The notes beneath the pieces are model-generated. The model was not told the origin of the DNA, did not search any database, and was given only the letters and a program-made list of their open reading frames with translations. The position numbers and the translations under genes are program-made. 7,801 nt of DNA from Litoreibacter sp. (GTDB lineage: Bacteria > Pseudomonadota > Alphaproteobacteria > Rhodobacterales > Rhodobacteraceae). This document shows positions 1 to 6,186 of the stretch, piece after piece. Numbering within the stretch: position 1 is the stretch's first letter; each line of letters starts with the position of its first letter. Location of the stretch: the NCBI GenBank assembly GCA_013042765.1, contig JABDPP010000041.1, forward strand, positions 1 to 7,801. The letters are read 5' to 3'.

Positions 1-159
1 ATCATCGGGCGGGTCGAGAATAACGACTATGGCCTCGCCATCGCCTATTCCACGACGCTGATCTTCGTGATGCTGTCAGCAGTCGGGCTTTTGCAACTTC
101 TTGTCGGCCGGGTCCAGATCGGGCGGCGCACGCAGCACGGAACGGAGAAATCGAAATGA
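1..159 (+). CDS. ABC transporter permease, C-terminal end (partial)
   Basis: Frame 1 is open from the window edge to a TGA at 157-159 and gives the last 52 residues of a membrane protein. The visible part starts IIGRVENNDYG. A hydrophobic segment at about residues 12-36 (AIAYSTTLIFVMLSAVGLLQLL) is the last transmembrane helix, and a short positively charged tail (GRRTQHGTEKSK) follows, as expected for the cytoplasmic end of a binding-protein-dependent importer permease. The stop codon overlaps the start of the ATPase gene by four bases (ATGA), so the two are translationally coupled and the protein is almost certainly the membrane partner of that ATPase. The tail resembles permeases of the iron(III)/sugar-phosphate (Fbp/Afu) type, but the substrate-specific part lies outside the window. 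The 5' end is missing because of the window edge, not because the gene is broken. Confidence 0.85.
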   Translation: MIGRVENNDYGLAIAYSTTLIFVMLSAVGLLQLLVGRVQIGRRTQHGTEKSK

Positions 160-1226
160 CGGACATGACAATCGGCTCAAAGGCCGCGCCGGTCCGCTTC
201 GACGGCGTATCGAAGGTGTTCGGCAAGGATGTGGTCGCCGTAGACAACATCGACCTCCATGTCGAGGCCGGCAAGTTGGTGACGCTCCTCGGCCCCTCGG
301 GCTGTGGCAAGACGACGACACTTCGTATGATCGCGGGGCTGGAAATGGCCACCTCGGGTAAGATCCTGATTGGTGACCGCGATGTGACCAAGCTGCCCGC
401 CACCGACCGAGACGTCTCGATGGTTTTCCAGTCCTACGCGCTGTTTCCACATATGAGCGTTCTTGAAAACGTCAGGTATGGCCTGACTTTCTCGGGCTTT
501 GTGAAAGACGAGGCCCGCAGCCGCGCGCTGCAGGGGTTGGAGTTGGTCGGCCTCAAGGGGTTCGATGCCCGCCTGCCGTCCGAACTCTCGGGTGGGCAGC
601 AGCAACGCGTCGCTGTCGCCCGCGCGCTGGTGCTGGAGCCACAGGTGCTTTTGTTTGACGAACCGCTCTCAAACCTCGATGCCAAGCTGCGCCGTCAGGT
701 GCGCGAAGACATCCGTGCCATCCAGCAGGATCTTGGCCTGACCGTCGTCTACGTCACCCACGATCAGGAGGAGGCTTTGGCCGTGTCCGACGAAATCGTG
801 GTAATGCGCAACGCCGCCATCGCGCAGATTGGCACCCCGCGTCAGCTCTACGATGCCCCCAACGACCAATTCGTCGCGGATTTCATAGGCGAGGCGAACC
901 TGCTCGCCTGTCAGATCATCGCTGTCGATGGCGACGCGGCCACAATCGAGATCGAGGGGTACCGACACACGCTCTCCTCACGCGGGTTGCCCGAAGGCCC
1001 TGCAACCATTGCCGTCCGTCCCTCCCGTCTCGTGATCGGAAGCGAGCAGGGCATTCCGGCCACCGTGGCCAAGGCGACCTATGTGGGCGTCCGCATGGAG
1101 TACACACTGACCGGCGCTTTCGGTCAGGTCTTCGCTGTCCATGAGAATGTGGACGCACCGCTCGGGCCCGGTGCCGAGGTGCGTATGGGTTTCGCCGAAA
1201 GGGGCCCCGTTCTTCTGCCCGAATAG
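156..1226 (+). CDS. ABC transporter ATP-binding protein (PotA/FbpC/AfuC type)
   Basis: This 356-residue protein is the ATPase subunit that powers an ABC importer on the cytoplasmic side of the inner membrane. All nucleotide-binding motifs are intact: Walker A GPSGCGKTT (46-54), Q-loop VFQSYALFPH (90-99), signature LSGGQQQR (144-151), Walker B VLLFDEP (164-170), D-loop SNLD (172-175) and H-loop histidine 202 in YVTHDQEEAL. The linker FIGEANLL (243-250) and a TOBE-like C-terminal region (about 284-351, with VRPSRL at 287-292) place it in the long-subunit family of polyamine, iron and sugar-phosphate importers. Length is normal. The ATG at 156 overlaps the permease stop, and CGGAG lies 8 bases upstream of it. 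The histidine-phosphatase gene follows with no gap. Family assignment is secure. The transported solute (Fe3+, polyamine, phosphorylated sugar or aminophosphonate) cannot be decided from this subunit. Confidence 0.95.
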   Translation: MTDMTIGSKAAPVRFDGVSKVFGKDVVAVDNIDLHVEAGKLVTLLGPSGCGKTTTLRMIAGLEMATSGKILIGDRDVTKLPATDRDVSMVFQSYALFPHMSVLENVRYGLTFSGFVKDEARSRALQGLELVGLKGFDARLPSELSGGQQQRVAVARALVLEPQVLLFDEPLSNLDAKLRRQVREDIRAIQQDLGLTVVYVTHDQEEALAVSDEIVVMRNAAIAQIGTPRQLYDAPNDQFVADFIGEANLLACQIIAVDGDAATIEIEGYRHTLSSRGLPEGPATIAVRPSRLVIGSEQGIPATVAKATYVGVRMEYTLTGAFGQVFAVHENVDAPLGPGAEVRMGFAERGPVLLPE

Positions 1227-1793
1227 ATGCCAAGCCTCCTCGTAATCACTCACCCGGAAGTAACCATCGATCCGGACATTCCGATCACGGATTGGACCCT
1301 CAACGAAGCTGGCCGCCACCGAGCCGCCGCGTTTGCCGCTTCCGAGACCTTCGCCGGGGTCACTCATATCTGGACCAGTGCTGAGAAGAAGGCGTGCGAT
1401 ACCGCAGAAATCCTTGCCCGACCTCGAAACCTGCCTGTCAAGGTTGATCCCCTCCTCGGCGAGAACGACCGCAGCGCCACTGGGTTCCTGCCACCGGCGG
1501 AATTCGAGGCCGCCGCTGATGCCTTCTTCGCTCGACCTCGGATCAGTTTTTGTGGCTGGGAAACCGCAGCAGATGCACAGGCGCGAATTCACCACGCGGT
1601 CACCTCGATCATCAACAGACATGACGGCGCAGACCTGGCTATCGTCAGCCATGGGGCCGTTGGGACACTCCTTTGGTGCGGCCTTTCGGGTTCACCAATC
1701 GACAGATGCCACGACCAGCCGTCACAAGGGCACTACTGGTGCGCGGAACTTTCGACCCTCAAGCCGGAGACTGCCTGGCGTTCAATCGCCTGA
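1227..1793 (+). CDS. Histidine phosphatase family protein with altered RHG motif
   Basis: A 188-residue protein of the histidine phosphatase (phosphoglycerate-mutase-like) fold, probably cytoplasmic because no signal peptide is seen. The N-terminal strand LLVITHPEV (4-12) carries the expected nucleophile His9, but the usual Arg-His-Gly is Thr-His-Pro. The second conserved arginine, in the SxxxRA..TA helix, is Lys55 (SAEKKACDTAE, 51-61). The acid residue Glu79 (LLGEND) and the second histidine His142 in VSHGAVGTLL (140-149) are retained. The ATG directly follows the TAG of the ATPase gene; the nearest purine-rich stretch (AAAGGGG) is over 20 bases upstream, so translation probably depends on coupling. 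The start is supported because it puts the nucleophile at residue 9, as usual for the family. The 3' end overlaps the convergent phosphatase gene by 12 bases. Substrate is unknown; the missing arginines make ordinary phosphomonoesterase activity uncertain. Confidence 0.85.
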   Translation: MPSLLVITHPEVTIDPDIPITDWTLNEAGRHRAAAFAASETFAGVTHIWTSAEKKACDTAEILARPRNLPVKVDPLLGENDRSATGFLPPAEFEAAADAFFARPRISFCGWETAADAQARIHHAVTSIINRHDGADLAIVSHGAVGTLLWCGLSGSPIDRCHDQPSQGHYWCAELSTLKPETAWRSIA

Positions 1794-2591
1794 ACGGGGT
1801 CCACCTGTCCAGGCACCCTCGGCAATGGTGAGTAGCGTCTCAAACACATCCGGCGTTCCAACGATCACACGGCCGCCGTCGCGGATCATCTTGTCGGCGT
1901 CCTGCTCTTCGATGCGACCGCCGGCTTCCGCGATAAGCAGTTGCCCGGCGAGACAATCCCAGGCGTTCATATGTTCTTCGACATACCCCAGAAGCCGTCC
2001 CGCCGCGACATAGGCCAGGGACAATGCTCCACTGGCGTTCCGATGAAACATTGCGCCTCGCGCGACCAGATCCGCGACGATCGGTAAAACGTTTCGCGTC
2101 TCGACCCGGTTGGAGTAACCAACCGCGACCGTCCCGTCTTCCAGTGCAACACCTGAGGCGACTTGCATCCCGGAGCCATTCAGTGTCGATCCTCCGCCCC
2201 GGATCGCAACATAGGTCTCGTCCACATTGGGATCGTGGATAACCCCGACTTGTGTCTGCCCTTGCGAAACACCTGCCAGGACAATGGTCCAGGCTGGAAT
2301 TCCATTAACGAAATTCGTTGTCCCGTCGATCGGGTCAATCACCCAGTCGAAACCGCTCTTTCCTGCCGTGGCAGCGTGCTCCTCCCCGAAGATCCCGTCC
2401 TCGGGCCAAGCCGCAGCGATCCTCTGGCGGATGAAGGTTTCGACATTCCGGTCGGCCTCGCTGACCCAGTCCTGAGCCCCCTTCTGGTCCACAACAAGGG
2501 CGCTTCGGTCCGCGAAATACTCGACAGCACGTACGCCGGCCTCCTTGCAAACAGCAATGGCAAAATCTCTCCGGTCCGAAAAGTGGCCCAC
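1782..2591 (-). CDS. Inositol monophosphatase family protein
   Basis: A 269-residue Mg2+-dependent phosphatase of the IMPase/FBPase/SuhB superfamily, acting on inositol phosphate or a similar small sugar or nucleotide phosphate in the cytoplasm. The metal site is complete: GEEH (69-72), DPIDGTTN (86-93) and the C-terminal WDCLAG (211-216, metal-binding Asp212), with AEAGGRI just after. I chose the GTG at 2591-2589 because AGGAG lies 5 bases upstream and the protein then has the family's usual length, with eight residues before the first helix. The frame stays open to a TTG at 2654 (290 aa), but that start has no Shine-Dalgarno and the extra residues look unlike the family. It converges on the histidine-phosphatase gene with a 12-base overlap. 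A histidinol-phosphatase or PAP-phosphatase role cannot be excluded; the residues shown do not fix the substrate. Confidence 0.88.
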   Translation of the reverse strand: MGHFSDRRDFAIAVCKEAGVRAVEYFADRSALVVDQKGAQDWVSEADRNVETFIRQRIAAAWPEDGIFGEEHAATAGKSGFDWVIDPIDGTTNFVNGIPAWTIVLAGVSQGQTQVGVIHDPNVDETYVAIRGGGSTLNGSGMQVASGVALEDGTVAVGYSNRVETRNVLPIVADLVARGAMFHRNASGALSLAYVAAGRLLGYVEEHMNAWDCLAGQLLIAEAGGRIEEQDADKMIRDGGRVIVGTPDVFETLLTIAEGAWTGGPRSGD

Positions 2592-2596
2592 GAGCA

Positions 2597-2601
2597 CTCC
2601 T
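2597..2601 (-). promoter_or_regulatory. Shine-Dalgarno deciding the GTG start of the IMPase gene
   Basis: On the minus strand AGGAG is followed by TGCTC and then GTG at 2591-2589, a spacing of 5 bases. There is no ATG in this frame between 2654 and the conserved part of the protein, so this site is the best evidence for the start. Confidence 0.55.
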
Positions 2602-2644
2602 ATCTTCAGCGGGTGGATTTGCCGAGCATATGAGACAGTAGGAT

Positions 2645-2653
2645 AAGATAGCA
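2645..2653 (-). promoter_or_regulatory. Possible extended -10 promoter element for the IMPase gene
   Basis: On the minus strand the bases read TGCTATCTT, matching the extended -10 pattern TG-n-TATnnT. The leader to the GTG start would be about 45-50 bases. No recognisable -35 hexamer lies 17 bases upstream, so this is a weak prediction. If correct, it shows the upstream TTG at 2654 cannot be the translation start, because it would precede the transcript. Confidence 0.25.
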
Positions 2654-2718
2654 AACGCCGATTTGTGACCGTAGGCCGCCCGGCGCAACATTTGGCTGGC
2701 TGGATCTCTCGATCTGCA

Positions 2719-2766
2719 ACGGTGCAATCGCGCTCCTTCGAGTGGCCGCATACTGCCTTGCACCGT
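2719..2766. repeat. 9-bp perfect inverted repeat with 30-base spacer
   Basis: ACGGTGCAA (2719-2727) is exactly reverse-complementary to TTGCACCGT (2758-2766). The 30-base spacer has only short internal pairings (for example CTC/GAG and GGC/GCC). It could form a stem-loop in RNA or be a divided operator. It lies about 130 bases upstream of the IMPase start. Confidence 0.45.
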
Positions 2767-3038
2767 AGACGCTGAGCGCCGAAACGGCACCTTGGCGCAT
2801 TCAGATCCTACGGGCACTTTGGCGACAGTCAGGATTTTGGCACTGGTTGCAGCGAATGACCGCTTCCCACTCGGCATGACCGGTGCCGGATGTGCTTCTG
2901 GCTGTCAGCTCCGGGCTCAGACCGGACATTGGCAGGCCGTTTCAGACATCAAGATCAGGGCGGGGTCTGGAGCCCGCGTATTGTCCGACTCAAAGGGAAT
3001 GAGGGGACTTGCCAGCCCGCGACATCGGGCGTGGTTTG

Positions 3039-3470
3039 TTATCTTACGACATAGACCGAGCAGGATGCGTGCCGGACAACGCGCGAGGCATTGGGCCCGA
3101 TGAGGTAGTCCTTAAGGTCCGGGCGATGCGCGCCGATGACGATAAGATCGGCCTCGCCAAGTTTGGCCGCTTTCAGGACCTCTTCGTAGACCGAGCCAAC
3201 AGCGACGATATGCCGAGTCTTGGCATTCACGTCTTCTCCCAGCACGTCGGCCACAAATTCTCCCAGAACATCTCCAGCTGTGTCCCTGGCGGTCACCACG
3301 TGATGATCCTGGAAATACCGGCCCACCACAGATGCGCCAAAATCCGGAACCACGGCTATTACATCGAGTTGGGCATCGTCCAGTTTTGCCAGGCGCGCTG
3401 CCATCTCGAGCACGGTGCGGTCTTCGTCCGGGTTGTTGACGTCGACGGCGCAAAGAACATTCTTGATCAT
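3039..3470 (-). CDS. Universal stress protein (UspA superfamily, UspF/UspG-like) linked to TRAP transporter
   Basis: A 143-residue cytoplasmic protein, the usual length of a single Usp domain. It begins MIKNVLCAVDVN, the typical first strand with the nucleotide-contacting Asp10, and ends with the Usp signature region GAHRPDLKDYLIGPNASRVV (113-132) and VRHASCSVYVVR. The ATP-binding pattern G-2x-G-9x-G-S/T is partly altered: Arg116 replaces the second glycine and Pro126 follows Gly125. The HRPD...YL.G.NA..VVRHA form is that of the E. coli UspF/UspG branch, whose members bind ATP. The ATG at 3470 overlaps the permease TGA by four bases (ATGA) and has AAGGAG 7 bases upstream, so a longer frame starting at 3572 is rejected. 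By analogy with TeaD, which binds ATP and modulates the ectoine TRAP transporter TeaABC, it probably tunes the TRAP system upstream of it. That role is inference. Confidence 0.92.
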   Translation of the reverse strand: MIKNVLCAVDVNNPDEDRTVLEMAARLAKLDDAQLDVIAVVPDFGASVVGRYFQDHHVVTARDTAGDVLGEFVADVLGEDVNAKTRHIVAVGSVYEEVLKAAKLGEADLIVIGAHRPDLKDYLIGPNASRVVRHASCSVYVVR

Positions 3471-6076
3471 GCTGTGGCTCCTTCTTGGGTCGGTTCGGCG
3501 CGGCGCGATTGCATCAAGGCGATCAGCCCGAGCAAGAGCAGGGCCGGGAAAAACATCAATTCCTTGGGCCATTGATCGGCGGTCGCCTGCACTGAGCTGA
3601 TAGAGACCGGATCATCGCCGTAGAAATCGAATGACGACAATGCGTCGGACAGATCGGTGCCGAACATCGGTTCATCCAACCGCAAAACGTCGCCTTCGGG
3701 GATCAGGATCAGGCCCAACGCGCCAAGACGTGCATCGCTCCCTTCTGCGCCGGGGACCGTCAGTGGCACAGTCAGGTCTTTCATTTTCAGCGTGTCGAAG
3801 TCAGGACCCGAGATCACCGTGCGCAGCGTGCTGCCAGGTTCGGCATCGGCCAGGGCCTGCGCGAATTCGGCGGGCGCAATTTCCTCATAGGGCGGCTGGA
3901 TCATGTCCATGAAGAACCCCGGTCGGAAGAGGGCGAAGGCGATCAGCAGCATCGCGGCGGTTTCCCAGATGCGGTTCTTGGTCAGGAACCAGCCCATGGT
4001 CGCGGCAGTGAAAATCAGGATGCCAATCGTGGCGACAATGAAAACGATGATGCCCTGCAGCCATGTCACGTCGATGAGCAACAGGTCGGTGTTGAAGATA
4101 AAGACAAATGGCAGCGCCACGGTGCGCAGGCTGTAGAAGAACGCCGTAAAGCCGGTGCGGATTGCGTCTCCGCCTGAGACGGCGGCCGCAGCGAAACTTG
4201 CAAGCCCCACTGGCGGCGTCACGTCGGCCATAATGCCGAAATAGAAGACGAACAAATGCACCGCGATCAACGGCACAACCAGGCCGGATTGCGCCCCAAG
4301 CTCGACGACCACGGCGACCATGAGAGAGGAGACAACGATATAGTTTGCAGTCGTCGGAAGCCCCATGCCCAGGATCAGCGACAGGATTGCTACGAAGATG
4401 AGCATCAGGATCAGATTGCCCCCGGAGAGAAACTCCACGAAATCGGCCATGACCTGTCCGATTCCCGTCAGCGAGACCGTGCCGACGATGATCCCTGCGG
4501 TGGCCGTCGCCAAGCCGATCCCGATCATGTTGCGAGCGCCGTCGATCATGCCCTCTACCCAGTCCTGAACGCCGTCACGCAATTGCGCGGTCGCGTTGGC
4601 CTCGCCTCGGAACATGGCCTTGAGTGTTTTTTGGGTCAGGAGGATGAAGAACAGCAGCATTGTCGCCCAGAAGGCCGACAGGCCGGGGGACTTGCGTTCG
4701 ATCATCAGGAAGTAAACCAGCACGATGATCGGCAGCAGGTAGTAGAGGCCGGATTTGTAGATCTTGTCGATCTCGGGCAGTTCTACGACCTCCGCATTGG
4801 GATCGTCGGGTTGCAAATCTTCGGTTTGAGAGGCCAGCCAGACCAGCGCGATATAGATGAGGCCAAGCAGGGCAGACAGTATCCAGCCGGACCCGCCGGG
4901 GAACAGCGACACGACCAGGGCGACGGGGTATTGCGTGGCATAGCAAAGCAGCGCGAACCCGGCGAAGAATGCAAACATACCGCCGATGGTGCGGCCCATT
5001 GAGACGACCCGGTTTCCCAGTGTCGGCATGTTGTTTTTCACTGCTTCTAGGTGAACGATATAGACCAGCGCGATGTAGGAAATCACGGCGGGCAGAAATG
5101 CGTGCGTGATAACCTCGACATAGGAAATGCCGACATATTCCACCATCAGGAACGCGGCAGCCCCCATGACGGGTGGCATGATCTGACCGTTGACTGATGA
5201 GGCAACCTCGACCGAACCGGCCTTCTCGGCGGAAAAGCCCACCCGTTTCATAAGCGGGATCGTAAAGGTGCCGGTCGTCACGACGTTGGCAATGGACGAG
5301 CCGGAAATCAGACCGGTTGCCGCGGAGCCTACGACCGCTGCCTTTGCGGGCCCCCCGCGCAGATGGCCAAGAGCACCAAATGCCATCTTGATGAAGTAAT
5401 TGCCCGCGCCTGCCTTATCCAGGAGCGCGCCGAACAACACGAACAGGAACACAAACTTGGTCGACACGCCAAGGGCAATGCCAAACACACCTTCGGAAGT
5501 GATCCACATATGGCTCATGGCTTTGCGCAACGAAGCACCTGCCCAACGGATCTGGTCAGGAACCCACTCGGACGAGCCGAAGAAGACATACATCAGGAAA
5601 ATGACTGCCAGCACGACCATCACGGGTCCCAATGTGCGATAGGCCGCCAGGAATAACAGCGCCAGACCGGCCAATGCAAAATAGGAATCCGCCGTATCCG
5701 CCAACCCGCCGTTGCTCACGATCTTGTCATAGAAAAAGTATCCATACAGGGCCAGCAGCGCGCCCGCGATGCCCAAGATCCAGTCATACCAGGGGATGAG
5801 ATGGCGCGGGCTCGATTTGAAAAGCGGATAGGCCATGGCAGCCAGAAAGATCGCGAAGGCGAGGTGGATCTGACGTGAATTGTTGATCAGATCGCCCGGC
5901 AGGATATAGGGAGCGGCAGGCGATGCGAGGAGAACCTGGAAGATGGACCAGATCAGCGCGACGGCCGCGACGAACACGCCGACCGAACCTTCCGGGCTGC
6001 GCGCCCCGCTGTCGCTGGCGGCAACGAGTTCCTGAAGCTCTTCTTCACTCAGTTTGCGGTCATCTGCACTGGCCAT
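3467..6076 (-). CDS. TRAP transporter fused permease (4TM/12TM, DctQM-type) with DUF3394-like C-terminal domain
   Basis: An 869-residue inner-membrane protein forming the whole membrane part of a TAXI-type TRAP transporter, which uses an ion gradient to import a solute delivered by the periplasmic binding protein. After a short cytoplasmic tail (MASADDRKLSEEELQEL) come about four helices equivalent to the small DctQ-like subunit (residues ~30-170), then the large DctM-like domain. Its hallmark stretches are GLISGSSIANVVTTGTF (255-271), NGQIMPPVMGAAAF (296-309), LGMGLPTTANYIV (569-581) and ADVTPPVGLASFAAAA (617-632). A helix at ~703-721 is followed by a soluble stretch of ~115 residues (725-838) and a last helix (839-857); this tail matches DUF3394, found on such permeases. 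The ATG at 6076 is preferred (weak GGGTGG 8 bases upstream); the frame extends to a GTG at 6172, but that would run through the intercistronic hairpin. Substrate unknown. Confidence 0.93.
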   Translation of the reverse strand: MASADDRKLSEEELQELVAASDSGARSPEGSVGVFVAAVALIWSIFQVLLASPAAPYILPGDLINNSRQIHLAFAIFLAAMAYPLFKSSPRHLIPWYDWILGIAGALLALYGYFFYDKIVSNGGLADTADSYFALAGLALLFLAAYRTLGPVMVVLAVIFLMYVFFGSSEWVPDQIRWAGASLRKAMSHMWITSEGVFGIALGVSTKFVFLFVLFGALLDKAGAGNYFIKMAFGALGHLRGGPAKAAVVGSAATGLISGSSIANVVTTGTFTIPLMKRVGFSAEKAGSVEVASSVNGQIMPPVMGAAAFLMVEYVGISYVEVITHAFLPAVISYIALVYIVHLEAVKNNMPTLGNRVVSMGRTIGGMFAFFAGFALLCYATQYPVALVVSLFPGGSGWILSALLGLIYIALVWLASQTEDLQPDDPNAEVVELPEIDKIYKSGLYYLLPIIVLVYFLMIERKSPGLSAFWATMLLFFILLTQKTLKAMFRGEANATAQLRDGVQDWVEGMIDGARNMIGIGLATATAGIIVGTVSLTGIGQVMADFVEFLSGGNLILMLIFVAILSLILGMGLPTTANYIVVSSLMVAVVVELGAQSGLVVPLIAVHLFVFYFGIMADVTPPVGLASFAAAAVSGGDAIRTGFTAFFYSLRTVALPFVFIFNTDLLLIDVTWLQGIIVFIVATIGILIFTAATMGWFLTKNRIWETAAMLLIAFALFRPGFFMDMIQPPYEEIAPAEFAQALADAEPGSTLRTVISGPDFDTLKMKDLTVPLTVPGAEGSDARLGALGLILIPEGDVLRLDEPMFGTDLSDALSSFDFYGDDPVSISSVQATADQWPKELMFFPALLLLGLIALMQSRRAEPTQEGATA
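3478..3483 (-). promoter_or_regulatory. Shine-Dalgarno of the Usp gene inside the permease gene
   Basis: AAGGAG lies 7 bases upstream of the ATG at 3470-3468, within the last codons of the TRAP permease gene. With the ATGA stop/start overlap it fixes the Usp start and shows translational coupling. Confidence 0.7.
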
Positions 6077-6144
6077 TGCTTTGTTCCACCCTTTGGTCCC
6101 GCCGCGGTTTTCTTGTGAAAGTCTTGAAATACGGCATTGAGAAC

Positions 6145-6171
6145 TGCCTCGGGGACCTGGCCCCCGAGGCA
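6145..6171 (-). promoter_or_regulatory. Intercistronic hairpin between TAXI binding-protein and permease genes
   Basis: TGCCTCGGGG (6145-6154) and CCCCGAGGCA (6162-6171) form a perfect 10-bp stem with a 7-base loop. It starts 15 bases after the binding-protein stop codon and ends about 70 bases before the permease start. No U-tract follows on the minus strand, so it is not a classical intrinsic terminator. Position and strength suit a 3' RNA-stability or partial attenuation element that keeps the binding protein more abundant than the permease. Confidence 0.75.
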
Positions 6172-6186
6172 CTTGTCATGTGCGGG

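Larger units (their letters stand above)
2592..3038. other. Intergenic region without a convincing gene
   Basis: About 450 bases lie between the IMPase start and the end of the Usp gene, both on the minus strand. Open frames of 60-180 codons cross it on both strands, but none has a good ribosome site together with a recognisable domain, and several run into the neighbouring gene in the wrong frame. It contains a 9-bp inverted repeat (2719-2766), a GGCAC-led imperfect repeat at about 26-27-base spacing (2786, 2813, 2839) and a few short GC-rich palindromes. I see no tRNA, no U-tract terminator and no transposase remnant. It resembles a decayed or interspersed non-coding segment, but this cannot be settled without comparison to other genomes. 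Confidence 0.6.

Noticed and set aside
1333..2013. Plus-strand frame (226 codons) over the end of the histidine phosphatase and the IMPase
   Set aside because: Its product is Ser/Pro/Arg-rich low-information sequence overlapping two real genes in other frames.
2606..2800. Small minus-strand frame (64 codons) in the intergenic region
   Set aside because: No convincing ribosome site and no recognisable product; it also spans the inverted repeat, which suggests non-coding sequence.
2786..2865. GGCAC-led units at 2786, 2813 and 2839 as a tandem repeat or CRISPR-like array
   Set aside because: Only the first two units share more than the first five bases (11 of the first 12), the third is diverged, and there are no uniform spacers or cas genes; too weak to call.
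2335..2877. Minus-strand open frame (180 codons) spanning the intergenic region into the IMPase gene
   Set aside because: It runs out of frame through well-supported IMPase coding sequence, and I recognise no domain in it.
3015..3030. GCCCG/CGGGC stem just after the Usp stop as an operon terminator
   Set aside because: The stem is only 5 bp and no T-run follows on the minus strand, so it does not meet the pattern of an intrinsic terminator.
4256..5002. Plus-strand open frame (248 codons) opposite the TRAP permease
   Set aside because: The translation is a very polar Asp/Gln/His/Arg-rich sequence produced by reading membrane-protein codons backwards, with no domain or ribosome site.
6077..6172. 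N-terminal extension of the TRAP permease to a GTG at 6172
   Set aside because: The added residues are encoded by the hairpin and spacer, have no membrane or domain character, and the ATG at 6076 gives a normal N-terminus.
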